Assembly: GCA_021323315.1 (NCBI GenBank)
Contig: JAJTCQ010000008.1
Location: forward strand, 30,160 to 94,159
Direction of reading: 5' to 3'
DNA length: 64,000 bases
Origin: Gaiellaceae bacterium
GTDB taxonomy: Bacteria > Actinomycetota > Thermoleophilia > Gaiellales > Gaiellaceae
In this document: one piece after another, positions 37,973 to 46,613 of the stretch
How positions within the stretch are numbered: the stretch's first letter is position 1
How the letters are laid out: each line of letters begins with the position of its first letter
Notes under the pieces: model-generated
Database searches by the model: none
What the model saw: only the letters and a program-made list of their open reading frames with translations
What the model was told of the DNA's origin: nothing
Made by a program: the position numbers and the translations under genes

Positions 37973-38649
37973 AGACGACCACGAATCGCCCGATTCCGCT
38001 CGGGCTGACCATGCTGATCGCGCTCTTCGGAGCGCTCCTCGCGCTCGCCCTGTCGGGAGGGCACGACGCCTCGGCGCAGGACGACGCGACTCACGCCTCG
38101 TCCGCCATCTCGGAGAAGGAGCTCGCGCTGCGTCAGGACATGCGAAAGCTCTGGGAGGACCACGTCACGTGGACGCGCCTCACGATCATCAGTCTGACCA
38201 CGGACGCGCCTGACACGCAGGCGACGGTCGGGCGGCTGCTGACGAACCAGACGCACATCGGAAATGCGGTCAAGCCCTTCTACGGCAAGCAGGCCGGGAA
38301 CCAGCTGACTGCGCTGCTGAAGGAGCACATCGCCATCGCCGCCGACCTCATCGCGGTCGCGAGGAAGGGCGACACGGCGGCGGTCTCCTCCGAGCAGAAG
38401 CGCTGGCAGGCAAATGCCGATGCAATCGCCGCCTTCCTCTCGAGGGCCAACACGAACTGGAAGCCCGCCGCGATGAGGGCGATGATGCGGAGCCACCTCC
38501 GCCTGACGACCAACGAGGTCGTCGCGCGGCTCACGAAGGACTGGGCGGCCGACGTCCGGGCGTACGACCGCATCCACGTTCAGATCCTCCACATGGCCGA
38601 CATGCTCTCGGACGGGCTCGTTGCCCAGTTCCCCGCGAGGTTCCGGTAA
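37969..38649 (+). CDS. Secreted all-helical protein of the family often (mis)annotated as acetylglutamate kinase/glycosyltransferase
   Basis: Signal peptide then ELALRQDMRKLWEDHVTWTRLTIISLTTDAPDTQATVGRLLTNQTHIGNAVKPFYGKQAGNQLTALLKEHIAIAADLI...YDRIHVQILHMADMLSDGLVAQFPARF. Confidence 0.75.
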   Translation: MKTTTNRPIPLGLTMLIALFGALLALALSGGHDASAQDDATHASSAISEKELALRQDMRKLWEDHVTWTRLTIISLTTDAPDTQATVGRLLTNQTHIGNAVKPFYGKQAGNQLTALLKEHIAIAADLIAVARKGDTAAVSSEQKRWQANADAIAAFLSRANTNWKPAAMRAMMRSHLRLTTNEVVARLTKDWAADVRAYDRIHVQILHMADMLSDGLVAQFPARFR

Positions 38650-38725
38650 GTACCCCGCGTCGCGGAGACACCAAGAGACAGACGATGAAGCCCCCACGAG
38701 ACACGAGCAGGGCGCCAGGGACGTC

Positions 38726-38905
38726 GTGACGACGTGGCGTCGCAACCAGCTCGCCGCGGCCGGGTTCACCCTCCCGGAGGCAGGGCGACTGGCGCGCGAC
38801 CCGCGATACGACCTCCACGCCCTGCTCGAGCTCGTGGACCGTGGCTGCCCGCCCGACCTGGCGGTGCGCATCCTCGCTCCGCTCGACGAGTCGGATGCGG
38901 CATGA
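38726..38905 (+). CDS. Small hypothetical protein
   Basis: VTTWRRNQLAAAGFTLPEAGRLARDPRYDLHALLELVDRGCPPDLAVRILAPLDESDAA; overlaps start of sigma gene. Confidence 0.6.
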   Translation: MTTWRRNQLAAAGFTLPEAGRLARDPRYDLHALLELVDRGCPPDLAVRILAPLDESDAA

Positions 38906-39591
38906 GCCGCGCTACTCTCGCGGGGAAGGTGTCAGCTCCGCGACAGAACCCCGCGGTCGTGGTCGACCTCGATCCCGAATCGCAAGAGTGGATCCACGAT
39001 CTGCGCGCCGACGGCGCGACCAGGGACGAGGCGGTCTCGCGCCTCCATGAGCTCCTGCTCCGCGCCGCTCGCTTCGAGGTCGCGCGGCGCGCGGCGGCCA
39101 TGCCGCACGTCCGGGGCAACGACCTCGACGACCTCGCGGTGCAGGCTGCCGATGACGCGCTCATGAGCGTCCTGCGGCGGCTCGACGACTTCCGCGGCGC
39201 GAGTCGCTTCACGACCTGGGCCTACAAATTCGCCCTCCTCGAGGCCGCGGTGAAGCTTCGCAAGCGAGCGTGGCAGGGCAAGGAGATACCGCTCGAGGAC
39301 GACGCCTGGAGCGCGTTCTCGAGCACCCGGCCGACGCCTGACGCCGAGACGGAGCAGGGTGAGCTGCTGATGACGCTGCGGGACGCGATCGACCGCATCC
39401 TCACCGCGCATCAGCGGCGCGTCCTGATCGCGTTGGCGATCGACGGCGTCCCGATCGACGTCCTCGCGGACCGACTCGACACGACACGCGGCGCCCTGTA
39501 CAAGACCCTGCACGACGCACGACGAAAGCTACGACGCCATCTCGAGGAGTCCGGTCTCGCAGCCGACTCCCTGCTGCAGGAGACGAGCTGA
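38902..39591 (+). CDS. Sigma-70 family RNA polymerase sigma factor
   Basis: DLDDLAVQAADDALMSVLRRLDDFRGASRFTTWAYKFALLEAAVKLR...LTAHQRRVLIALAIDGVPIDVLADRLDTTRGALYKTLHDARRKLRRHL. Confidence 0.85.
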   Translation: MSRATLAGKVSAPRQNPAVVVDLDPESQEWIHDLRADGATRDEAVSRLHELLLRAARFEVARRAAAMPHVRGNDLDDLAVQAADDALMSVLRRLDDFRGASRFTTWAYKFALLEAAVKLRKRAWQGKEIPLEDDAWSAFSSTRPTPDAETEQGELLMTLRDAIDRILTAHQRRVLIALAIDGVPIDVLADRLDTTRGALYKTLHDARRKLRRHLEESGLAADSLLQETS

Positions 39592-39815
39592 TGGAGCACG
39601 CCAATCTCAACCGAGCACTCGGGCGCTTGCTCGGCCCGGAAGGCCCCGAGATCGGGTGCGATGTCTGCTTCGAGGAGCTCGACCGCTACGTCGACCTCGA
39701 GCTCGCGGGCAAGGACGCCGATGCGGCGATTCCGGGACTGCGCGCGCACCTCGCGGGGTGCCCGGCGTGCCGCGAGGAGCACGACAGCCTGTACGCGCTC
39801 GTCGCCGGCGAGTAG
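39591..39815 (+). CDS. Zinc-finger anti-sigma-like protein (zf-HC2)
   Basis: CDVCFEELDRYVDLELAGKDADAAIPGLRAHLAGCPACREEHDSLYALV: HLAGCPACxEE motif; adjacent to sigma gene. Confidence 0.75.
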   Translation: MEHANLNRALGRLLGPEGPEIGCDVCFEELDRYVDLELAGKDADAAIPGLRAHLAGCPACREEHDSLYALVAGE

Positions 39816-39849
39816 TCCGGCGGGCGAGCCAGGAGCCGCGTGTGTCCTC

Positions 39850-39884
39850 GGCCCCGGCCACCCCGTGTTTGTCCGGCTGGGGCC
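39850..39884. terminator. Hairpin between convergent genes, candidate terminator
   Basis: GGCCCCgGCC...GGCtGGGGCC inverted repeat between stops 39815 (+) and 39903 (-). Confidence 0.4.
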
Positions 39885-39902
39885 TGATCGTTCGCTGCCG
39901 GG

Positions 39903-40853
39903 TCAGGCGGACTCGGCCAGGCGGTCGGCGAGCGCACGGATGCTCGTGCGCAACTCCTCCGGCCTGACGATCGTGAAGCCGCACCCGAGGCCGGCGAGGA
40001 CGCTCGCGGCCCAGTCGAGCGAGCCCACGCGGATACGGAGCAGGGTCCCACCATCGGCCTCGACGAGCTCGGCGAGCGTCGCGGGCACGCGTCGCGCAGC
40101 CTCGTCGAAGGGAAGGTCGAGCAGGACCTCGACCTCCCAGCGCCAGGGAGTGCGCGCAAGCGACGTCGACACGTACGCGACGGCGTCGAATCCCGCCGGC
40201 GGCGGGAGTGCCGGCTCGTCGTCGAGGACGGGCCGGCGGATCCGGTCGGCCCTGAACGTGCGGAGGTCCTCGCGGCCGTGGTCGAACGCCGCCAGGTACC
40301 ACCGCCCGGTGTGGACGACGAGCCCGAGCGGGCTCAGCTCGCGCTCGGTCTCTTCACCCGCGTACGAGCGGTACGCCATGCGGAGCCGTCGGCGGCGCCT
40401 GATCGCCTCCGCGAGGAGCAGCACCGTCTCGCCGCCGACCGGCGCGGAGCCGCGCGCGCTCGCGGTGAAGTCCAAGGTCTCCTCGAGAGCCTCGACCCGC
40501 CGTCGGAGGCCGTCGGGGAGTACGCGGTGGATCTTCGCGAGCGCCCCGTCGACCGACTCGGCGGAGCCGGTGAGCCCGAGCCGGCCCGCCGCGAGCGTAC
40601 CGAGCGCGACCACGACGGCCTCGTCGTCCGTGAGCATGAGCGGCGGGAGCCGGAAGCCGGGACGGATGCGGTATCCGCCGCCCACGCCGCGCTGGCCCTC
40701 GATCGGGATGCCGAGATCCTGGAGGGCGGCGATGTAACGTCGAGCCGTCCTCCGGTCGACCCCGAGCCGGTCGGCGATCTCACCACCGGTCAGGAGCGGT
40801 TGTGCCTGCAGCAACTCGAGGAGCTCGAGCAGCCGGGCCGTCGGAGTCGACAC
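39903..40853 (-). CDS. HTH + WYL-domain transcriptional regulator (YafY-like)
   Basis: LLELLELLQAQPLLTGGEIADRLGVDRRTARRYIAALQDLGIPIEGQRGVGGGYRIRPGFRLPPLMLTDDEAVVVALGL...LRMAYRSYAGEETERELSPLGLVVHTGRWYLAAFDHGREDLRTFRADRI. Confidence 0.92.
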   Translation of the reverse strand: MSTPTARLLELLELLQAQPLLTGGEIADRLGVDRRTARRYIAALQDLGIPIEGQRGVGGGYRIRPGFRLPPLMLTDDEAVVVALGTLAAGRLGLTGSAESVDGALAKIHRVLPDGLRRRVEALEETLDFTASARGSAPVGGETVLLLAEAIRRRRRLRMAYRSYAGEETERELSPLGLVVHTGRWYLAAFDHGREDLRTFRADRIRRPVLDDEPALPPPAGFDAVAYVSTSLARTPWRWEVEVLLDLPFDEAARRVPATLAELVEADGGTLLRIRVGSLDWAASVLAGLGCGFTIVRPEELRTSIRALADRLAESA

Positions 40854-40942
40854 GCGTCGAAGTGAAGCAGAGATAGAGGGCGGTAGTTGCCCTATTTCCT
40901 CGATAGCGTCACGGGGTCAGACAGCGATCCGAAGGAGCGCCG

Positions 40943-41443
40943 ATGAGAGCGGATGTGAGAGAGCGGGCGAGCTCGCAGGACTTCGACTTCTTCATGGGGC
41001 GGTGGGAGGTACACAATCGCCGCCTCGTCGAGCGGCTTGCCGGATCGGACGAGTGGGACGAGTTCGGCTCGAAGGTGGCCGTACGCCAGCTGCCCGGCGG
41101 GCTCGGCAACGAGGACGTCTTCTGCGCCGACTACGGCGGAGGCTTCGTCGGGATGTCGTTCCGCTTCTACGATCCCGAGACGGGCGCGTGGTCGATCTAC
41201 TGGGCGGACAGCCGCCGGCCAGGGCTGCTCGACCCGCCCGTGATCGGCTCCTTCTCGGGGGACACGGGCATCTTCGAGGGAGCGGACACGTTCGAGGGCA
41301 GGCCGATCCGAGTGCGATTCACCTGGTCGCGGGTCACGTCTCCGACTCCGCGCTGGGAGCAGGCGTTCTCCGACGACGATGGGGAGACGTGGGAGACGAA
41401 CTGGATCATGGACTTCGCGCGCACGCTGGAGGCTGCGTCGTGA
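40943..41443 (+). CDS. DUF1579-like hypothetical protein
   Basis: DFDFFMGRWEVHNRRLVERLAGSDEWDEFGSKVAVRQLPGGLGNEDVFCADYGGGFVGMSFRFYDPETGAWSIYWADSR. Confidence 0.75.
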   Translation: MRADVRERASSQDFDFFMGRWEVHNRRLVERLAGSDEWDEFGSKVAVRQLPGGLGNEDVFCADYGGGFVGMSFRFYDPETGAWSIYWADSRRPGLLDPPVIGSFSGDTGIFEGADTFEGRPIRVRFTWSRVTSPTPRWEQAFSDDDGETWETNWIMDFARTLEAAS

Positions 41444-41946
41444 GCGCACTCGAGCAGTCGAGCAGCGTCACGCCCGAGTACCGGCACGTCGAGAAGGTCG
41501 TCACGCCGGAGCCGAGCCTCGCGCTGGAAGGAACGATCCTCAAGTGGTACGACATCGCGCCCGACGATGCCCCCGTTCCGCTCGCGATCCGAGCCCTCGC
41601 ACGCCGCAACCTGCGCGACGCGGCCCACGACCGGACGCTCGGCGACCTCGGCGACCTCGGCTTCGTGGTTCTCCACCGCTGCGGTGAGGACTTCTACTTC
41701 CTGCTGCTCTGCACCTGGCGCAACGAGAACGAGCTCTGGGAGACCGTCTGGGCGAAGAACGGCGCCGGCGACGTCTTCTTCCGGCCGTGGCCGACGGACG
41801 CGGCCCACCGCCCCACGTTCTGCGTCTGGGAACTCGGCGCCCTCTGTCACGAGCGGGATGCCTGGGGCGAGTACCTCTGCTCGGCCCGCGACGAGACAGC
41901 GCGAAAGACGTACTTGCGCTCCTCGTACGAGGGAGTCGTGTGCTGA
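41440..41946 (+). CDS. Hypothetical protein
   Basis: GTG start overlapping upstream stop; VSALEQSSSVTPEYRHVEKVVTPEPSLALEGTILKWYDIAPDDAPVPLAIRALARRNL. Confidence 0.7.
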   Translation: MSALEQSSSVTPEYRHVEKVVTPEPSLALEGTILKWYDIAPDDAPVPLAIRALARRNLRDAAHDRTLGDLGDLGFVVLHRCGEDFYFLLLCTWRNENELWETVWAKNGAGDVFFRPWPTDAAHRPTFCVWELGALCHERDAWGEYLCSARDETARKTYLRSSYEGVVC

Positions 41947-42260
41947 TGGCGAGCGCGCAGGAGGGTCAGGAGCTCTTCCTCGTCCGGGTCGAGCGCGGCG
42001 GCCCGTGGGACTGGTCGAAGGACATGCGCGAGCAGGAGCAATGGCCGGAGCACGCGCGGTTCATGAACTCCCTCGTCGACGACGGTCTCATCCTCCTGGG
42101 CGGCCCGGTCGAGGGTGAACGCGGTGCGTTCCACGTCGTGGACGCGGCCTCGGAGGACGCGCTGCGCGCACGATTCGCAGAGGATCCATGGGCCAGGAAC
42201 GGGATGCTGACGATCGCGAGCGTCGAGCGCTGGACCATCCTTCTCGCTCCCGAGGAGTGA
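41946..42260 (+). CDS. YCII-related domain protein
   Basis: LFLVRVERGGPWDWSKDMREQEQWPEHARFMNSLVDDGLILLGGPVEGERGAFHVVDAASEDALRARFAEDPWARNGMLTI. Confidence 0.8.
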   Translation: MASAQEGQELFLVRVERGGPWDWSKDMREQEQWPEHARFMNSLVDDGLILLGGPVEGERGAFHVVDAASEDALRARFAEDPWARNGMLTIASVERWTILLAPEE

Positions 42261-42285
42261 GGACGCCCCCGGTAGCGTCCGGGCA

Positions 42286-42696
42286 GTGCAGTTCGACACG
42301 AAGCTCGCGGTCATCCTCCGCGACGACCTCGCCGTGTGGCAGAAGACGAACGTGACGGCCTTCCTCGTGAGCGGGATCGCCGCGACCGAGCCGGGAGTGG
42401 TGGGCGAGCCGTACCGAGACGGGTCCGGCAACGAGTATCTGCCGATGTTCGTCCAGCCGGTGCTCGTCTACGAGGCCGACGCACCAGCGCTACGGCGGGC
42501 GTACGAGCGGGCACTGAGCCGCGGCGTCCAGCCGGCCGTCTACACGCGCGAGCTCTTCGAGACGAACCACGACGAGGCGAATCGCGCAGCCGTCGCCACT
42601 GTGCCCGCCGACCAGCTCGACCTCGTCGGCCTCGCCTTCCGGGCGGACCGCAAGGTCGCGGACAAGATCGTCGACCGTCTGCGCTTCCACCCGTGA
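42286..42696 (+). CDS. DUF2000 family protein
   Basis: FDTKLAVILRDDLAVWQKTNVTAFLVSGIAATEPGVVGEPYRDGSGNEYLPMFVQPVLVYEAD. Confidence 0.8.
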   Translation: MQFDTKLAVILRDDLAVWQKTNVTAFLVSGIAATEPGVVGEPYRDGSGNEYLPMFVQPVLVYEADAPALRRAYERALSRGVQPAVYTRELFETNHDEANRAAVATVPADQLDLVGLAFRADRKVADKIVDRLRFHP

Positions 42697-43568
42697 CCGC
42701 CGCCACGCGGACCGTAGGAGTCGTCAGTCCGGGCGCGATGGGAAGCGCGGTCGGTGCCGTGCTCGCTCGTGGTGGAGCACGGGTCGTCGCGACGCTCGCG
42801 GGTCGAAGCGAGCGGACGCGCCGGCTCGCGGAGCGCGCCGGCATCGAGCTCCTGCCCGACCTCGAATCGGTCGTACGCGAGGCGAACGTCGTTCTCTCCA
42901 TCGCGCCGCCCGAAGCTGCCCGTGCGATCGCGGCCGACATCCGCAGCACGGCGGGCATGGCGGCGGCGCAGCCCCTCGTCGCCGACCTCAACGCCGTCGC
43001 CCCGGCGACCGCGCTGGCGATCGCAGACGAGCTGTCGCGCGCGGGGCTCGACCTCGTCGACGGGTCCATCTCCGGCTCGCCGCCGTGGAAGCCCGGGACG
43101 ACTCGCATCTACCTCTCCGGGGCGCGAGCACACGAGCTCGCCGACCTTCCGATGGAAGGCGTTCAGCGCATCGTGGTCGGCGACGAGGTCGGCACGGCTT
43201 CGGCCGTGAAGATGAGCACCGCAGCGGTCTACAAGGGCACGTCCGCGCTGCTTGCCCAGGCACTGGTCGCCGCGCAGGCCAATGGGGTCGTCGAGCACGT
43301 GCTCGACGACCTGCGGGCGGGGGCGCCCGAGCTCGTCGCAAATCTCGAGCGGAGGCTGACGAGCTCGGCGTCGAAGTCGGGTCGCTACGTCGGCGAGATG
43401 CGCGAGATCGCGACGACCCAGAAGGCTGCCGGCCTCACGCCGGCGCTCTTCGAGGCGATGGCTGAGGTGTTCGGGTCGCTGTCGGCGACCGAACTCGCGC
43501 GAGCGACGTTCCCCGAAGACCTCCCCGAGGGGCTACCGCTCGCGCAGGTGCTCGACCGGCTGCGCTAG
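42693..43568 (+). CDS. NAD(P)-binding 6PGDH-like / DUF1932 protein
   Basis: VGVVSPGAMGSAVGAVLARGGARVVATLAGRSERTRRLAERAGIELLPDLESVVREANVVLSIAPPEAARAIA...VDGSISGSPPWKPGTTRIYLSG. Confidence 0.82.
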   Translation: MTAATRTVGVVSPGAMGSAVGAVLARGGARVVATLAGRSERTRRLAERAGIELLPDLESVVREANVVLSIAPPEAARAIAADIRSTAGMAAAQPLVADLNAVAPATALAIADELSRAGLDLVDGSISGSPPWKPGTTRIYLSGARAHELADLPMEGVQRIVVGDEVGTASAVKMSTAAVYKGTSALLAQALVAAQANGVVEHVLDDLRAGAPELVANLERRLTSSASKSGRYVGEMREIATTQKAAGLTPALFEAMAEVFGSLSATELARATFPEDLPEGLPLAQVLDRLR

Positions 43569-44893
43569 GAGGCGCTGCCCGGGATCCAGTTGGTCCCGGC
43601 GAGCGGGACCTTGGCCATGGCAGCGGCCTCGACCGTCAACGCGACGAGGTCCTCGGGCTCCAGGTTGTGGACATGCGACTTCCCGCACGCGCGCGCGAGC
43701 GTCTGCGTCTCGAGGGTGAGCACGCGCAGGTAGTTCGCGATGCGGCGGCCGCCGAGGATCGGGTCGAAGCGCGCCGCAAGCTCGTCGTCCTGCGTCGAGA
43801 TCCCGGTCGGATCGCGTCCGGCCTGCCAGTCGTCGTAGAACCCGGCGGCACTGCCGATCTCACGGTACGCCTCGTCGTGCTCGGGCGCGTTGTCGCCCAT
43901 CGCCACCAGCGCGGCCGTCCCGATCGACACGGCGTCCGCCCCGAGTGCGAGCGCTTTCGCGACATCTGCCCCGCTCCGGATCCCGCCCGAGACGATCAGT
44001 TGCACCTGCCGGTGCATGCCGAGCTCCTGCAGCGCCTCGACCGCGATCCTCGTCGCCGGAAGGGTCGGGATGCCGACGTGCTCGATGAAGACGTCCTGGG
44101 TGGCGGCCGTTCCACCCTGCATGCCGTCGACGACGATGACGTCCGCGCCCGCCTTGACGGCGAGCTGGACGTCGTAGTACGTCCGCGTAGCGCCAACCTT
44201 GACGAAGATGGGCTTCTCCCAGTCCGTGATCTCGCGGAGCTCGTGGATCTTGATCTCGAGGTCGTCGGGGCCTGTCCAGTCGGGGTGTCGCGACGCCGAC
44301 CGCTGGTCGATGCCCTTCGGTAGCGAGCGCATCTCGGCGACGCGGTCGGAGATCTTGTGGCCCAGGAGCATTCCGCCGCCTCCCGGCTTGGCACCCTGGC
44401 CGACCACGACCTCGATCGCGTCCGAGCGGCGCAGGTCGTCGGGGTTCATTCCGTAGCGGCTCGGAAGCAGCTGATAGACGAGCGTCTTGGAGTGCTCGCG
44501 CTCCTCGGGCGTCATGCCGCCGTCCCCCGTGGTCGTCGAGGTGCCCACCTCGGTCGCCCCGCGCCCGAGCGCCTCCTTCGCGGGCGCGGAGAGCGCGCCG
44601 AAGCTCATGCCGGCGATCGTCACCGGGATCTTCAGCTCGAGCGGCTTCCTGGCGAACCGTGAGCCGAGGACGACGTCGGTGGCGCACCGCTCTCGGTACC
44701 CCTCGAGGGGATAGCGCGAGATCGACGCGCCCAGGAAGAGGAGGTCGTCGAAGTGCGGGAGACGCCGCTTGGCGCCGAACCCGCGGATGTCGTAGATGCC
44801 CTCGGTCGCGGCCCGCTGGATCTCGGCGATGACCGTGCGGTCGAAGAGGTACGACTCGCGGAGATTCCAGGGGTGCCCGCCCTGCGTCGCCAT
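43565..44893 (-). CDS. glxD: FMN-binding glutamate synthase family protein (GlxD/MgsC-type, cluster 2), lacks the Fe-S cysteine motif
   Basis: IAGMSFGALSAPAKEALGRGATEVGTSTTTGDGGMTPEER...IFVKVGATRTYYDVQLAVKAGADVIVVDGMQGGTAATQDVFIEHVGIPTLPA...GSAAGFYDDWQAGRDPTGISTQ. Confidence 0.88.
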   Translation of the reverse strand: MATQGGHPWNLRESYLFDRTVIAEIQRAATEGIYDIRGFGAKRRLPHFDDLLFLGASISRYPLEGYRERCATDVVLGSRFARKPLELKIPVTIAGMSFGALSAPAKEALGRGATEVGTSTTTGDGGMTPEEREHSKTLVYQLLPSRYGMNPDDLRRSDAIEVVVGQGAKPGGGGMLLGHKISDRVAEMRSLPKGIDQRSASRHPDWTGPDDLEIKIHELREITDWEKPIFVKVGATRTYYDVQLAVKAGADVIVVDGMQGGTAATQDVFIEHVGIPTLPATRIAVEALQELGMHRQVQLIVSGGIRSGADVAKALALGADAVSIGTAALVAMGDNAPEHDEAYREIGSAAGFYDDWQAGRDPTGISTQDDELAARFDPILGGRRIANYLRVLTLETQTLARACGKSHVHNLEPEDLVALTVEAAAMAKVPLAGTNWIPGSAS

Positions 44894-44898
44894 GTTCG

Positions 44899-44922
44899 TA
44901 GGGCGAGGCTTGCCTCGCCCTA
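44899..44922. promoter_or_regulatory. Perfect palindrome/hairpin between the glxC and glxD-type genes of cluster 2
   Basis: TAGGGCGAGGC-TT-GCCTCGCCCTA, 11-bp arms, overlapping the glxC stop codon and 6 bp upstream of the glxD start. Confidence 0.6.
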
Positions 44923-45636
44923 GTACTCCGCAGCGTGGTCGACGTGGAAGTTGTACAGCTGCCGCGCGGAGCCGTATCGCCGGAACTCGCTCGGGTCGGC
45001 GTCGATCTCGGCCGCCTCGAGCAACGCGCGCACGTGCTCGACGTGCTCCTCGCGAAGCTCCTTCTCGATGCAGTCGGCCCCGAGGCTCGCGACCGAGCCG
45101 CGGACGTACAGCCGCGCCTCGTAGATCGAGTCGCCGAGCGCCTCACCGGCGTCGCCACAGACCACGAGACAGCCTGTCTGCGCCATGAACGCGCTCATGT
45201 GGCCGACCGACCCGCCGACGACGATGTCGATCCCCTTCATCGAGATGCCGCAGCGCGACGAGGCGTTTCCACGCACGACGAGGAGCCCGCCGCGCCCGGT
45301 GGCTCCCGCCGACTGACTCACGTTCCCGTCGACGACGACTTGCCCGGACATCATGTTCTCCGCGATCCCCGTGCTCGCGTTGCCGTGAACGCGTACCGCC
45401 GCGCGCTTGTTCATGCCCGCGCAGTAGTAGCCCACGTGCCCGTCGATCTCGACCTCCACGTCGGCGTCGAGCCCGCACGCCACGGCGTGCGCGCCGCTCG
45501 GGTTGACGACGCGGAAGCGCCGCGGCCCCGGCGCTCCGCTCGCGAGGTCGTGCAGGCGCTGGTTGAGCACGCGGACCGAGGTCGTCGAGAGGTCGACGAC
45601 CTCGACCGCGGCGTGCTCGCGCTCGGCAACGGTCAT
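44920..45636 (-). CDS. glxC: GXGXG-domain protein (GlxC/MgsB-type, cluster 2)
   Basis: VEIDGHVGYYCAGMNKRAAVRVHGNASTGIAENMMSGQVVVDGNVSQSAGATGRGGLLVVRGNASSRCGISMKGIDIVVGGSVGHMSAFMAQTGCLVVCGDAGEALGDSIYEARLYVRG. Confidence 0.87.
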   Translation of the reverse strand: MTVAEREHAAVEVVDLSTTSVRVLNQRLHDLASGAPGPRRFRVVNPSGAHAVACGLDADVEVEIDGHVGYYCAGMNKRAAVRVHGNASTGIAENMMSGQVVVDGNVSQSAGATGRGGLLVVRGNASSRCGISMKGIDIVVGGSVGHMSAFMAQTGCLVVCGDAGEALGDSIYEARLYVRGSVASLGADCIEKELREEHVEHVRALLEAAEIDADPSEFRRYGSARQLYNFHVDHAAEY

Positions 45637-46541
45637 CCGACGAGCTCCTTCTCCCACGCATAGACGACCCCGGGCTCGGGCTCCCACGCGGCCGCGTCCG
45701 CCGCGCCGGGGAGCACTGCGATCGACCGCCACTCCGACGACATCGCGACCCAGTCGTCGGTCTCGGCGAGGACGGCCGGCTTGCACGCGATCGGATCGCG
45801 CAGCACGGCGAATCCGTCGGCCGTTCCGACCGCAAACGTGTAGAAGCCGTCGAGGTCCTCGAGACAGCCCTCGAGCGCTTGCTCGAGCGTGGCTCCCTCA
45901 CGGAGCCGCCACGCCAGGTAGCCCGCCGCGACCTCGGTGTCGTTCTCGGTCCGGAACTCGATGCCCGCGCGTCTGAGGTTCTCGCGGAGGCGATTGTGGT
46001 TCGAGAGCGAGCCGTTGTGGACGAGGCAGAGGTCGAAACCCGTCGAGAACGGATGAGAGCCTTCGGTCGTGACACGGCTCTCCGTCGCCATGCGCGTGTG
46101 GCCGAGTGCGTGCGTCCCGCGCATGTCCTCGAGCGCGAATCGTCGCGCGAAATCCTCCGGCAGGCCGGTCTCCTTGTAGATCTCGATCACGCGCCCGGCG
46201 CTCATGACGCGCAGTCCGGGGCGGTTCGCGCGAACCCATGACTCGGCCTCGTCCGCCGTCTCACCGACGACGAACACGGCGTGGCTGGCGCGGACGGAGG
46301 GGTCCGAGCACTCGCCGAACGCGTCTCGCAACGCATCTCTCACCTGCCCCCACGGCTCGCCCGGGTCGGCCGAGTACAGCGTCAGCTTGCTCGCATCGTT
46401 CCCCGCCGAGTCGCGATACACGGCGACACCGGCCGAATCGGGGCCGCGGCTCGACATCTGGACGAGCATCCCAGAGAGGTGGGCACCCAGGCGATGTTCG
46501 ATCTCGGGCGACTTCGCGAACAGGCCGACGATTCCACACAT
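45633..46541 (-). CDS. glxB: Class II glutamine amidotransferase (GlxB/MgsA-type, cluster 2)
   Basis: MCGIVGLFAKSPEIEHRLGAHLSGMLVQMSSRGPDSAGVAVY...HALGHTRMATESRVTTEGSHPFSTGFDLCLVHNGSLSNHNRLRENLR. Confidence 0.9.
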   Translation of the reverse strand: MCGIVGLFAKSPEIEHRLGAHLSGMLVQMSSRGPDSAGVAVYRDSAGNDASKLTLYSADPGEPWGQVRDALRDAFGECSDPSVRASHAVFVVGETADEAESWVRANRPGLRVMSAGRVIEIYKETGLPEDFARRFALEDMRGTHALGHTRMATESRVTTEGSHPFSTGFDLCLVHNGSLSNHNRLRENLRRAGIEFRTENDTEVAAGYLAWRLREGATLEQALEGCLEDLDGFYTFAVGTADGFAVLRDPIACKPAVLAETDDWVAMSSEWRSIAVLPGAADAAAWEPEPGVVYAWEKELVG

Positions 46542-46613
46542 GTGGTCAGTATCTCCACATCGACGTGCCCTTTTTCACGTTATTTCGCCTAAGCGTATGG
46601 AGAAAAGCGACAC

